From Anabaena minutissima FACHB-250 (GTDB lineage: Bacteria > Cyanobacteriota > Cyanobacteriia > Cyanobacteriales > Nostocaceae), in the NCBI RefSeq assembly GCF_014697125.1, contig NZ_JACJRG010000004.1, forward strand, positions 1 through 64,000: a DNA stretch of 64,000 bases, read 5' to 3'. Position numbers and translations under genes: made by a program. Below the pieces are notes generated by a model. That model was not told where the DNA came from and did no database searches. It was given only the letters and a program-made list of their open reading frames with translations. Positions within the stretch are counted from its first letter, which is position 1. Each line of letters begins with the position of its first letter. This document shows positions 45,603-55,149 of the stretch, piece by piece.

Positions 45603-46589
45603 TTACTCTACTACTAATACAGCCGAGCCTTCAATTTTGCCGTTGCGAAGTGCTTCTAAAGCTTGATTTGCTTGAGTAAAAGGAAAGGCGTTAACTTCAG
45701 TATGAATAGGAATTTGCGGTGCTAAAGCTAAAAACTCTTCTCCATCTTGGCGGGTCAAATTAGCTACAGAACGTAAGACTCTTTCTTCCCAAAGAATGCT
45801 ATAGGGAAAAGAGGGGATATCACTCATATGAATTCCCGCACAAACTACTACACCTCCTTTAGCAACAGACCGTAAAGCAGCAGGCACAAGCTTTCCTACA
45901 GGTGCAAAAATAATGGCTGCATCTAATCGTTCTGGGGGTAACATATCGGAGTCACCCGCCCAGGTTGCACCCAATTGACGCGCAAATTCTTGTCCTGCAA
46001 TATCCCCAGTCCGGGTAAAGGCAAACACTTGACGGTTTTGATAACGCGCTAGTTGAATGAGGATATGAGCCGATGAACCAAAACCGTAAAAACCTATTTT
46101 TTGAGCATCACCAGTCATGTTGTAAGCGCGATAGCCAATCAAACCCCCACATAACAAGGGTGCAACTTGCAAGTCAGGATAACTAGGGTCTAAAGGAAAG
46201 CAAAAGCGATGGTCTGCTACGGTATACTCAGCAAAGCCACCGTCTAGATGGTAGCCTGTAAATTCAGCATAATCGCAGAGATTTTCCCGTCTAGAAAGAC
46301 AATAGGGGCAGGAATTGCAAGTATATCCCAACCAAGGCACACCAACTCGTTGCCCCACCCTAAAGTCATCAACGTTTGAACCTATCGCCTCTACAGTACC
46401 GACAATTTGATGTCCAAGTATCAGAGGTAATTTTGGGTGTGTCAGTTCGCCATCAACTATATGCAAATCAGTACGACATACAGCGCAAGCATGAACGCGA
46501 ATCAGCACTTGCTCAGGACTATAACTTGGTATGGGCAAGTCAACTAATCGTAAGGGTTGACTTTGTGCCTCTAAAATCATTGCACGCAT
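45603..46589 (-). CDS. Zinc-dependent alcohol dehydrogenase family protein
   Basis: 328 residues from ATG 46589; an in-frame ATG 16 codons upstream lies inside a TCAAAAT tandem repeat and is rejected. Medium-chain dehydrogenase fold: the catalytic zinc ligands include Cys in ACAVCRTDLH and His in LGHQIVGTVEAIG; structural zinc Cys residues are in CNSCPYCLSRRENLCDY. The dinucleotide site GFYGFGSSAH has Ser/Ala in place of the second Gly of GxGxxG, a slightly unusual Rossmann motif. It resembles AdhA-type enzymes of unknown in vivo substrate. Confidence 0.87.
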   Translation of the reverse strand: MRAMILEAQSQPLRLVDLPIPSYSPEQVLIRVHACAVCRTDLHIVDGELTHPKLPLILGHQIVGTVEAIGSNVDDFRVGQRVGVPWLGYTCNSCPYCLSRRENLCDYAEFTGYHLDGGFAEYTVADHRFCFPLDPSYPDLQVAPLLCGGLIGYRAYNMTGDAQKIGFYGFGSSAHILIQLARYQNRQVFAFTRTGDIAGQEFARQLGATWAGDSDMLPPERLDAAIIFAPVGKLVPAALRSVAKGGVVVCAGIHMSDIPSFPYSILWEERVLRSVANLTRQDGEEFLALAPQIPIHTEVNAFPFTQANQALEALRNGKIEGSAVLVVE

Positions 46590-46626
46590 AGGTTGGGGAT
46601 TGGGGACTAGAGCCGCTACGCGGAAG

Positions 46627-46656
46627 TCAAAATTCAAAATTCAAAATTCAAAATTC
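46627..46656. repeat. TCAAAAT heptamer tandem repeat
   Basis: Four units of TCAAAAT, an STRR-type array at the 5' side of the alcohol dehydrogenase gene. Confidence 0.8.
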
Positions 46657-46789
46657 CCGTATTGTAAGACTTTGAACGATTGAGAATGGTATCTCTATTT
46701 CCGCCGCGCTTTACTAAGTATTTCTATACTAATTAAATACTGAATCAGTATTCAAGTAACCTCAGCACTATTGTCCCAGTCCCAATTCC

Positions 46790-47578
46790 CTACTTCCGAA
46801 ATATTTCTGCAAAAAACTGCCGCATCGCTTGCCAAGAACGCTGGTCGGCAATAGGGTTGTATTCTACGCCTTTCATCTCACCTTTAGCTTCTGGATTGGT
46901 GAAGCTATGTACTGTACGACCATAGGAAACGAATTGCCAGTCTACATTAGCTTGGCGCATTTCGGTTTCAAAGCCTGTGATTTGTTCCTCTGGGACGAAG
47001 GGGTCATCAGCACCATGTAAGACTAAGACTTTAGCTTTGATGTTTTTAGCATCTTCGATGTTCGGGGTGTCGAGGTTGCCGTGAAAACTGACTACTCCGG
47101 CAATATTCGCGCCGCTACGTGCTAATTCTAACACAGTACCACCACCAAAGCAGTAACCAATGGCGGCAATACGTTTAATATCGGTAAGGGGATTTGCTTG
47201 TAAAACTTTTAACCCAGCATTGGCTCTTTCCCGTAATAATTGTCTATCTTTACGGTAAATTGTCGCCTGTGTTCCTGATTCTTGGGCATTTTTAGGTCTA
47301 ATGCCTTTACCGTAAATATCGGCAGCAAAAGCCACATAACCCAGTTTGGCTAATTGTTCAGTACGTTTTTTAGCATAAGATTGTAATCCGTTCCATTCAT
47401 GCACCACTAACACGCCGGGACGCTTACCTTTGATAGCATCATCGTAGGCTAGATAACCTTCTAAAACAGTATCACCTTGTTTATACTGGACAGTTTTAGT
47501 TTGTAGTGCTGCCAAAGCTTGTGCAGAAGCTAAAAGTACAGCCACAGGTGTCAGTAAAACAGAAAATATTAATTTCAT
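46790..47578 (-). CDS. Exported dienelactone hydrolase family protein
   Basis: 262 residues. Signal peptide (LIFSVLLTPVAVLLASAQAL, cleavage after ALA near residue 24) suggests a periplasmic location. Alpha/beta hydrolase of the DLH family: nucleophile Cys in GYCFGGG, Asp in HGADDPFVP and His in RTVHSFTNP form the triad. DLH proteins hydrolyse dienelactones, but most bacterial members have unknown substrates. Divergent from the M3 peptidase gene. Confidence 0.88.
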   Translation of the reverse strand: MKLIFSVLLTPVAVLLASAQALAALQTKTVQYKQGDTVLEGYLAYDDAIKGKRPGVLVVHEWNGLQSYAKKRTEQLAKLGYVAFAADIYGKGIRPKNAQESGTQATIYRKDRQLLRERANAGLKVLQANPLTDIKRIAAIGYCFGGGTVLELARSGANIAGVVSFHGNLDTPNIEDAKNIKAKVLVLHGADDPFVPEEQITGFETEMRQANVDWQFVSYGRTVHSFTNPEAKGEMKGVEYNPIADQRSWQAMRQFFAEIFRK

Positions 47579-47815
47579 CTCGAAGCGCCCAATACAAAGG
47601 TATTTTGGAATTATCCCTAAAAAAGTGGCAAAGTTCTCTATTGTTGCTAATACAATATCTGCTACTTGGGCATGATGGGAGTTCTACATTGGACAGCAAT
47701 GACGCTCAGGCTTGCTGTTGGCGATGGGCTGCACCCCAGCGTAGCTGATTGCTACATTAGAAGATAAAGAAATTACAATTGTTATTTACCTATCAACTAC
47801 TGCTCACATAAAACT

Positions 47816-49924
47816 ATGAGTGCAAATATCACTATTCCTCAAAATTCTTTACTCAAAGGTTCTGGACTACCTCCCTTTGGAGAAATTATACCAGAGCAAG
47901 TTATACCCGCCTTTGAAAAACTTTTGGCAGAACTCGACGCACAACTTACCGTCTTAGAAGGCAATATCCAACCTAATTGGAGTGGTTTAGTAGAACCCCT
48001 AGAAAAGCTAACAGAACGCCTCTACTGGAGTTGGGGTATTGTGAGTCATTTAATGGGTGTCAAAAATAGCCCAGAATTACGCGAGGCTCACGAAACTGTG
48101 CAACCGCAGGTAGTACAGTTCATGAATAAACTGGGACAAAGCCAACCCATTTATAATGCTTTTAAAGAACTCCGCACCAGTGATAGTTGGAAAAGTTTAG
48201 CATCAGCTCAACAAAGAATCGTCGAAGCTGCTATTCGTGATGCCGAACTTTCTGGCGTCGGCTTACAAGGAGAAGCACGGGAACGTTTCAACGCTATTCA
48301 AATGGAGTTAGCAGAACTTTCTACTAAGTTCTCTAACCATGTCTTAGATGCTACCAAAGCCTTTAGCTTAACCCTCACAACTAAAGAAGAAGTTGACGGT
48401 TTACCCCAAAGCTGGTTGAGTTTAGCCGCACAAGCAGCCCGTGCAGCCGGAGAAGAAAACGCCACGCCAGAAAATGGCCCTTGGCGTATTACTTTAGACT
48501 TTCCCAGCTACAACCCCTTCATGCAGCATAGCACCCGTCGTGATTTGCGTGAAAAGCTTTACAAAGCCTATATCACCCGCGCTTCATCCGGGGAGTTAGA
48601 TAATCAACCCCTGATAGAAAGGATTTTGGCGTTGCGCCAAGAACTAGCTAATTTACTGGGATTTCAAAACTTTGCTGAATTAAGTTTAACGAGTAAAATG
48701 GCCTCTAATGTTGAGGCAGTCGAGACACTCTTAGAAGAATTACGCAGTGCTAGTTACAATTCTGCTAATCAAGATTTAGACGCACTCAAAGCTTTTGCCG
48801 CCAGCAAGGGAGCCGTAGAAGCCCAAGATTTACGACACTGGGATATCAGTTTTTGGGCTGAACGCCAACGAGAAGAAAAATTTGCCTTCACCGCCGAAGA
48901 ACTACGTCCTTACTTCCCCCTACCCCAAGTTTTAGAAGGTTTATTTGGACTAGTTAACCGACTTTTCGGTATCACCGTCACTCCAGCTGATGGTCAAGCC
49001 CCAGTGTGGCATGAAGATGTTCGTTATTTCCAAATAGCTGATGAAACAGGCACTCCCATCGCCTACTTCTACTTAGACCCTTACAGCCGTCCCGCCGAAA
49101 AGCGTGGTGGTGCTTGGATGGATGTTTGCATTAATCGCAGCAAAATCACTAACAATGGTGTGACTGCTATTCGCCTACCTGTGGCTTATTTGATATGTAA
49201 CCAAACTCCCCCAGTGGATGGTCAACCTAGTTTGATGACTTTCTATGAAGTAGAAACCCTGTTCCATGAGTTTGGTCATGGTTTGCATCATATGCTAACT
49301 AAGGTTGATTATAGCGGCGCAGCAGGTATTAATAACGTCGAGTGGGATGCAGTAGAACTACCTAGCCAGTTTATGGAAAACTGGTGCTATGAGCGCACTA
49401 CCTTGTTTAGCATGGCTCAACATTATGAAACTGGTGAACTGCTACCAGAGCATTATTATCAAAAACTTCTGGCGGCACGTAATTACATGAGTGGTAGCGT
49501 CATTTTGCGGCAAGTCCACTTTAGCCTTGTTGATTTAGAATTACACTCTCGTTATCGTCCAGGTAGCAATGAAACCGCCGTCGATGTGCGTCATCGTGTT
49601 GCCAAGACTACTACTGTGTTACCTCCGTTACCAGAAGATGCTTTCTTGTGTGCCTTTGGCCATATTTTTGAAGGTGGTTATGCAGCAGGATATTACAGTT
49701 ACAAGTGGGCTGAAGTGCTAAGTGCTGACGCTTTTGCTGCTTTTGAAGAAGCGGGACTAGAAGATGAAGCAGCTATTAAAGCTACTGGTAGACGTTACAG
49801 AGATACAGTGCTAGCTCTTGGTGGTAGCAAACATCCAATGGAAGTGTTTCAAGCATTCCGGGGTCGTCAACCAAGTACAAGTTCTTTACTCAAACATAAT
49901 GGGTTATTAGTAACCTCAGTTTAG
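47816..49924 (+). CDS. prlC: M3 family oligopeptidase A
   Basis: 702 residues, normal length. Zinc metallopeptidase degrading short peptides, including cleaved signal peptides, in the cytoplasm. The motif LFHEFGHGLHHML gives both zinc-binding His and the catalytic Glu; the third ligand Glu is in NNVEWDAVELPSQFMENW. The N-terminal helical domain starts GLPPFGEIIPEQVIPAFE. Divergent from the DLH gene. A palindromic dispersed repeat lies just after the stop. Confidence 0.95.
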   Translation: MSANITIPQNSLLKGSGLPPFGEIIPEQVIPAFEKLLAELDAQLTVLEGNIQPNWSGLVEPLEKLTERLYWSWGIVSHLMGVKNSPELREAHETVQPQVVQFMNKLGQSQPIYNAFKELRTSDSWKSLASAQQRIVEAAIRDAELSGVGLQGEARERFNAIQMELAELSTKFSNHVLDATKAFSLTLTTKEEVDGLPQSWLSLAAQAARAAGEENATPENGPWRITLDFPSYNPFMQHSTRRDLREKLYKAYITRASSGELDNQPLIERILALRQELANLLGFQNFAELSLTSKMASNVEAVETLLEELRSASYNSANQDLDALKAFAASKGAVEAQDLRHWDISFWAERQREEKFAFTAEELRPYFPLPQVLEGLFGLVNRLFGITVTPADGQAPVWHEDVRYFQIADETGTPIAYFYLDPYSRPAEKRGGAWMDVCINRSKITNNGVTAIRLPVAYLICNQTPPVDGQPSLMTFYEVETLFHEFGHGLHHMLTKVDYSGAAGINNVEWDAVELPSQFMENWCYERTTLFSMAQHYETGELLPEHYYQKLLAARNYMSGSVILRQVHFSLVDLELHSRYRPGSNETAVDVRHRVAKTTTVLPPLPEDAFLCAFGHIFEGGYAAGYYSYKWAEVLSADAFAAFEEAGLEDEAAIKATGRRYRDTVLALGGSKHPMEVFQAFRGRQPSTSSLLKHNGLLVTSV

Positions 49925-50668
49925 TAAAGAAAAATATCTTGTTCTTTGTGCTTCTTCACCACAGAGGCACAAAGACACAAAGAAAAATTCATTTCTAGAT
50001 ATATTCTGTTGTTTTTATTTATAGCCAGTTGTGTGAAGCGATGAACAAGGGGTGTAACTTGACCATTTCAACTATGTAGAGCCATTCTCCAACCCTTGGT
50101 CAACAACTGGCGATGGGCTAGGAATACGGAGACTAGGTTTGATCCCTAACTTGTATCGATGTCTCGCTATACCCGCTATCCCTGTTGATATGTCTATTAA
50201 AACTACTCTAGGACACATGAGGTTGCCAAATTGCCAAAAACTTTTCCTAAGCAAATAATAAATCAAAGATATAAATAAAAATTAACTATAGATACAGACT
50301 TGTTTATTTGATGTGCAAGTCCTTTGCTTAAGCAATAGTATCATTCATCAAACTACGATTTATTCAGATGTATAAGTTTTTATTGATGATAGTGATTTAA
50401 TATTGTTTTAATAATTAACAGATCAAATTGACAACATTGGGATTAAAAGCTGTAAGCTATTCTCATCAGAAATTAATTTAGCTATAACCAAAACTTACTC
50501 TTGATGTAAGGGGTGTATATAGCTTTTTTTGTACCCGTCTTTGGCTAGACAAGAAAATTTTGTTTTCTTGTCTTAACTTTTCATGAATATGAAATCAAAA
50601 ATTTACTAAAGACTGCCCCAATTTTTTATCAACCATCAAAACTTCTTTGCTTGTTTTAGGAAACTACA
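49925..50668. other. Long intergenic region upstream of bicA
   Basis: It holds a dispersed palindromic repeat (49942-49984; TTCTTTGTG/CACAAAGAA with ACCACAGAGGCACAAAG between) and a perfect 11-bp hairpin (50547-50573). A 64-codon minus-strand frame at 50072-50266 has no recognisable product. The rest is AT-rich and should include a long bicA leader. Confidence 0.5.
50547..50573 (+). promoter_or_regulatory. Perfect 11-bp inverted repeat about 95 bases before bicA
   Basis: AGACAAGAAAA (50547-50557) and TTTTCTTGTCT (50563-50573) with loop TTTTG. It may be an operator or a leader hairpin. No known CmpR/CcmR site could be confirmed by eye. Confidence 0.45.
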
Positions 50669-52351
50669 ATGTCCTTGACCAATACTATTAATTTTAGAAA
50701 CCTGCGAGGGGATATATTCGGTGGTGTCACTGCCGCAATTGTGTCTCTACCCCTAGCTTTGGCTTTTGCTGCTGCCTCTGGTGCTGGCCCAGCCTCTGGT
50801 CTTTATGGTGCTGTTTGTGTCGGTTTTTTTGCCGCATTATTTGGTGGTACGCCAACTTTAATTTCCGAACCAACAGGGCCGATGACTGTAGTCATGACGG
50901 CGATTGTTACTTCCATGATTGCGGCGGCTGGTGGTGATGAAAAAACCGGTTTAGCGATGGCTTTTACTGTAGTCATGCTAGCGGGGTTGTTTCAAATTTT
51001 ACTTGGCATATTTAAGCTGGGTAAATACATTACCCTCATGCCCTACAGTGTAATTTCTGGCTTCATGTCAGGGATTGGGGTGATTCTTATCATTTTGCAA
51101 GTTGCCCCTTTCGTTGGTCAACCTAACCCTAAAGGTGGGGTGCTGGGGATAGTACAGAATCTGCCCGATTTATTGACAAAAATCAATCCGGCCGAAACAG
51201 CTTTGGGTGTGCTGACGTTGGCAATTATTTTCTTAATGCCAGCTAAAATTAAGCGTGTTGTTCCACCACAGTTAGTAGCGTTAATTATTGGGACTGTAGT
51301 TTCTCTCGTCTTTTTTGGCAATCTGGAAATTAGACGAATTGGTGAAATCCCAATGGGATTGCCAAGCTTGCAACTACCTGTCTTCACTCCATCCCAAATC
51401 ACAATTATGCTCGTCGATGGTGCGATGTTGGGAATGTTGGGTTGTATTGATACCTTACTAACGGCAGTGATTGCAGATAGTTTGACTCGCACTGAACATA
51501 AATCTGACAAAGAATTGATTGGTCAAGGTATTGGTAACATAGTATCTGGTTTGTTCGGTGGATTACCAGGTGCTGGTGCGACAATGGGAACGGTAGTTAA
51601 TATTCAAACTGGTGCTAGCACTGCTGTATCTGGTTTAACTCGCGCCTTGGTTTTGTTGGTTGTAGTTTTGTGGGCAGCAAATCTCACAGAAAGTATCCCA
51701 ATGGCAGTATTGGCGGGTATTGCCTTGAAAGTGGGGATTGATATTCTCGACTGGAGTTTCCTGAAACGCGCTCACAAAGTTTCTTGGAAAGGTTCAGTGA
51801 TTATGTACGGTGTTTTGTTCCTCACCGTATTTGTAGACTTGATCGTAGCTGTAGGTATAGGAGTCTTTATTGCCAATATCTTAACTATTGAGCGTCTTTC
51901 ACAATTACAATCTCAAGAGGTTAAGACAATTAGTGATGCCGACGATACCATCGTTTTGAATGATGAAGAGAAGAAGTTACTAGATCAAGCCAATGGGCGC
52001 ATTCTGCTATTTTACTTGAGTGGGCCGATGATCTTTGGAGTTTCTAAAGCGATCGCTCGTGAACATTCAGCAATGGTAGACTCTGATGTGTTAATTGTGG
52101 ATCTCAGCGACGTACCCATGTTGGGTGTAACAGCTTCTTTAGCGATTGAAAATGCTATTAAGGATGCTTGTGAGCAAGGTCGTCACGTTCTCATAGTCGG
52201 TGCAGCAGGCAAAGTTAAACGACGCTTAGAAAATTTTGGTGTTGCTAGATTTGTACCGCCACATTATATGTTTGTAGACCGTGTAGAAGCTCTAAAACAA
52301 GCTGTTGCTTTAGTTAAAAGTGATAGTGATGCTGCTACCACTGTCTACTAG
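50669..52351 (+). CDS. bicA: SulP-family Na+-dependent bicarbonate transporter (BicA type)
   Basis: 560 residues. The N-terminus INFRNLRGDIFGGVTAAIVS, GGTPTLISEPTGPMTVVM, GFMSGIGVILIILQ, SLTRTEHKSDKELIGQG and GLPGAGATMGT closely match what I recall of BicA from Synechococcus PCC 7002, a high-flux, low-affinity bicarbonate uptake system of the CO2-concentrating mechanism. About 12-14 membrane spans are followed by a cytoplasmic STAS domain (about 440-550). A sulfate carrier is the main alternative. The nhaS3-like Na+/H+ antiporter gene follows on the same strand. Confidence 0.85.
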   Translation: MSLTNTINFRNLRGDIFGGVTAAIVSLPLALAFAAASGAGPASGLYGAVCVGFFAALFGGTPTLISEPTGPMTVVMTAIVTSMIAAAGGDEKTGLAMAFTVVMLAGLFQILLGIFKLGKYITLMPYSVISGFMSGIGVILIILQVAPFVGQPNPKGGVLGIVQNLPDLLTKINPAETALGVLTLAIIFLMPAKIKRVVPPQLVALIIGTVVSLVFFGNLEIRRIGEIPMGLPSLQLPVFTPSQITIMLVDGAMLGMLGCIDTLLTAVIADSLTRTEHKSDKELIGQGIGNIVSGLFGGLPGAGATMGTVVNIQTGASTAVSGLTRALVLLVVVLWAANLTESIPMAVLAGIALKVGIDILDWSFLKRAHKVSWKGSVIMYGVLFLTVFVDLIVAVGIGVFIANILTIERLSQLQSQEVKTISDADDTIVLNDEEKKLLDQANGRILLFYLSGPMIFGVSKAIAREHSAMVDSDVLIVDLSDVPMLGVTASLAIENAIKDACEQGRHVLIVGAAGKVKRRLENFGVARFVPPHYMFVDRVEALKQAVALVKSDSDAATTVY

Positions 52352-52385
52352 GTGACAGGGAATAGGGAACAGGTGACAGATGACA
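52352..52385. repeat. GGTGACAG-type degenerate heptamer repeat
   Basis: GTGACAGGGAATAGGGAACAGG followed by TGACAGATGACAG, same class as 25346-25400, in the gap between bicA and the antiporter gene; a complementary CCCCAATCCC stretch follows near 52394. Confidence 0.6.
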
Positions 52386-52535
52386 GAGTATATTCCCCAA
52401 TCCCTATTCCCCACTTTACGAAATCAGGCTAAACTCTAGCAAAAGATACAACTAATTTGGATAGGTAAGAAACTGTTCAATTATTTGCAACCCACATCAA
52501 TTAGTAATTGACCCCAGCATTTACAGACAAACCAG

Positions 52536-53951
52536 ATGATTTTTTCAGACCCAATCATTAATTCGATGAATTCTTTGACACCATTAATCTCTGCATTACC
52601 ACCTTTGCTACTGACAACGGAAAACAACGCCGAAAATGCTCCTATTGTCCTGACTGGTGTATTACTCACTTTGGTAGTCATTTATCTGGCTAGTAAAATT
52701 GGCGGTGAGTTGTCTAGGATTATAGACTTACCTCCCGTTTTAGGTGAATTGGTTGGTGGTGTATTGGTGGGTGCTTCAGCCTTGCATTTGGTTGTATTTC
52801 CCGAAAGTGGTGCAGTAGCTGATGACTCCATGATTATGAGTGTGCTGCAATTCATTAACAACCTCACCCCTGATGCAGTCACAGCCATCTTCAATAGTCA
52901 GAGTGAAGCGATTTCGATTCTGGCTGAATTGGGTGTGATCATTTTGTTATTTGAAATTGGTCTGGAGTCAGATTTAAAAGAACTGCAAAAAGTTGGTTAT
53001 CAAGCTACCATCGTGGCGTGCGTCGGGGTAGCAGTTCCCTTTGCTGCGGGGACAGCCGGACTGATTTTATTATTTCATGCTCCAGTTATTCCAGCGATTT
53101 TTGCAGGTGCAGCTCTCACAGCAACAAGTATTGGTATTACCTCTAAAGTTCTCTCAGAAATTGGCTATCTCAAATCTAGAGAGGGTCAAATTATTGTTGG
53201 TGCAGCCGTCATTGACGATATCTTGGGCATCATCGTGTTAGCAGTGGTTGCTAGTCTGGCTAAAACAGGCGAAGTAGATATTTTTAATGTCATTTATTTA
53301 ATTGTCAGTGCCACTGTTTTTCTTATCGGCTCGATTTTACTGGGCAAATTTTTCAATCAAAGCTTTATAGCTGTTGCAGATAAATTGCAAACACGAGGAA
53401 ATTTAGTGATTCCAGCATTTATCTTTGCATTCTTTATGGCTTTCTTGGGTAATGCTATCCATCTAGAAGCTATCTTAGGTGCGTTTGCGGCTGGCTTAGT
53501 TTTAGATGAAACCGACAAACGCAAGGAGTTAGATGAGCAGGTTAAACCTATTGCTGATGTTTTCGTACCTATTTTCTTTGTGACAGTTGGAGCTAAAGTA
53601 GACTTAGGTGTGCTGAATCCTGTGCTGCCTGAGAATAGAGAAGGATTAATTATTGCCACCTTTTTAATTTTCGTGGCAATTATTGGTAAAGTTGTCACCG
53701 GTTGGGCAATTTTTGGTCAGCCTGGAATCAACCGGTTAGCGGTTGGTGTAGGTATGATTCCCCGTGGTGAAGTTGGTCTAGTATTTGCTGGTATTGGTGC
53801 AGCTAGTGGTACTTTGGATAAACCTCTGCAAGCAGCAATTATCATCATGGTTATCCTGACTACCTTTTTAGCACCGCCTTTGTTGCGTTTGGCATTTAAA
53901 AACTCTGCGGCTTCCCCAGAATCTCTAGAAAAAGCAGATTTACTTGGTTAA
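52536..53951 (+). CDS. nhaS3: Na+/H+ antiporter, CPA2 family (NhaS3-like)
   Basis: 471 residues, or 461 if started at MNSLTPL (52566). About 11-12 membrane spans. Features of CPA2/KefB-like exchangers are visible: LPPVLGELVGGVLVG, LFEIGLESDLKELQK, ALTATSIGITSKVL, VIDDILGIIVLA (the ion-binding Asp pair) and PRGEVGLVFAGIG. It resembles Synechocystis NhaS3, an essential thylakoid Na+/H+ antiporter. Located 185 bases after bicA on the same strand; it could expel Na+ taken up with bicarbonate. Confidence 0.84.
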   Translation: MIFSDPIINSMNSLTPLISALPPLLLTTENNAENAPIVLTGVLLTLVVIYLASKIGGELSRIIDLPPVLGELVGGVLVGASALHLVVFPESGAVADDSMIMSVLQFINNLTPDAVTAIFNSQSEAISILAELGVIILLFEIGLESDLKELQKVGYQATIVACVGVAVPFAAGTAGLILLFHAPVIPAIFAGAALTATSIGITSKVLSEIGYLKSREGQIIVGAAVIDDILGIIVLAVVASLAKTGEVDIFNVIYLIVSATVFLIGSILLGKFFNQSFIAVADKLQTRGNLVIPAFIFAFFMAFLGNAIHLEAILGAFAAGLVLDETDKRKELDEQVKPIADVFVPIFFVTVGAKVDLGVLNPVLPENREGLIIATFLIFVAIIGKVVTGWAIFGQPGINRLAVGVGMIPRGEVGLVFAGIGAASGTLDKPLQAAIIIMVILTTFLAPPLLRLAFKNSAASPESLEKADLLG

Positions 53952-54016
53952 ATCTACTATAGAACAGTGAACAGTTATCAGTCATCAACACTGTTCACTG
54001 CTTCTGTGTTACTTCA

Positions 54017-55096
54017 TTATTTATTTTTAACCTGGCTTTTCGCCTGTTCTAATGCTATTTCTTTCATAGCCTGGTATGAGTTGACATTTGCAGTCCCTTC
54101 AATGGCTTTAACTGCCAAATCTTGTACTTGTTTGAGGGCTGATTCAAGTTGTTTAGAGAGATTTTGTAGTCTGTTTTCCTGATTAGTAATTGTTTGTTCT
54201 AGAGATTGTAATCTCTGTTCATAAAAACGCTTTTGACCTTCTACTTCTTTCGCGTATAAATCAGATTTTACTTTAGCTTGATAGTGAGCGATTCCTTTAC
54301 CTTCTTCTGTAGCTTTTTTGATGACTGCTTCTTTTTCTTTCGGGAAAGTTTCTACTTTGGTTTTATACTCTTCAAATTGCTGCTCCCGTTCAAAAATTGT
54401 CTTTTCTCGTTCAGTCCACTGTTTTTCTACTTCCTCTTTTAATTCTTCCAACTGTTGATATAAAGCTTTCTGTCTTTGTTCATATTCATCTAGATTTAAT
54501 CGTCGCTGGAGTTCTAAATCATATTTATATTCTGCTGTTTCTCTTTGGCGAGTTTTATTTAAGTTATCATTTCTCTCTTTGATTGTTCTTTGGTGTTCTT
54601 CTTGTTCTTTTTGCCAAGCGGTTTTCTGTGCTAATGTTTCTTGTGAGAGTAAATCGTAACGCTGGTTAAACTCATCTTGATAAGCTTTAGAATTATCTTC
54701 ATATGATGAAATAAGCGTATCTAAAGTATTATCCGTAACTTCTAAATTATGTAACTGTTTTAATTGCTCAGTTTCATTTTCTACAGATTTTATAATTTCT
54801 TCTAATCTAGATGCTTGTGTGGTTAGTTTTTCTGATAATTCATTAGCCGCACTACTAAATCCCAATTGAATTTTCGCTAAATTTTCAATTGTATAATTCA
54901 TTTTTTGTTGGATGGTAGTAGACTGATGTATAAGTTGATTTGTCGCTGTTTTAAGTGGCTCTTTATTTTCGGATTGTTTTTCTTTTAATCCTTGATTGAT
55001 TTGCAACTTCAGGGCTGATGTCTCTTTGGTTAAATCTTCATAAGCTTGGAGAATTTCAGCCTTGGTATTTTTATCTGTTAGTTTTTTGGTTGTCAT
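54017..55096 (-). CDS. Coiled-coil protein, paralogue of the upstream gene
   Basis: 359 residues from ATG 55096 with AGAGG five bases upstream (a GTG two codons earlier is in frame). Almost entirely Glu/Gln/Lys-rich heptads with no membrane segment, so a long coiled coil. Shared landmarks with the 327-residue neighbour are IxNLAKIQLGFSSAANELSEKL-like (here 90-115), WTEREK, a KxxEEG/A stretch and the C-terminal LKQVQDLAVKA. The C-terminus ends QAKSQVKNK. Adjacent pairs of coiled-coil proteins of Nostocales have been reported to form heteropolymeric filaments; whether these do so is unknown. Confidence 0.8.
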   Translation of the reverse strand: MTTKKLTDKNTKAEILQAYEDLTKETSALKLQINQGLKEKQSENKEPLKTATNQLIHQSTTIQQKMNYTIENLAKIQLGFSSAANELSEKLTTQASRLEEIIKSVENETEQLKQLHNLEVTDNTLDTLISSYEDNSKAYQDEFNQRYDLLSQETLAQKTAWQKEQEEHQRTIKERNDNLNKTRQRETAEYKYDLELQRRLNLDEYEQRQKALYQQLEELKEEVEKQWTEREKTIFEREQQFEEYKTKVETFPKEKEAVIKKATEEGKGIAHYQAKVKSDLYAKEVEGQKRFYEQRLQSLEQTITNQENRLQNLSKQLESALKQVQDLAVKAIEGTANVNSYQAMKEIALEQAKSQVKNK

Positions 55097-55149
55097 AAGC
55101 ACCTCTTAATTATTTATGCACATTTAATTACAAGTAAACAAATTGTTAA

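Noticed and set aside
50072..50266. Minus-strand open frame upstream of bicA
   Set aside because: No ribosome-binding site, no family signature, and it lies in repeat-rich intergenic DNA.
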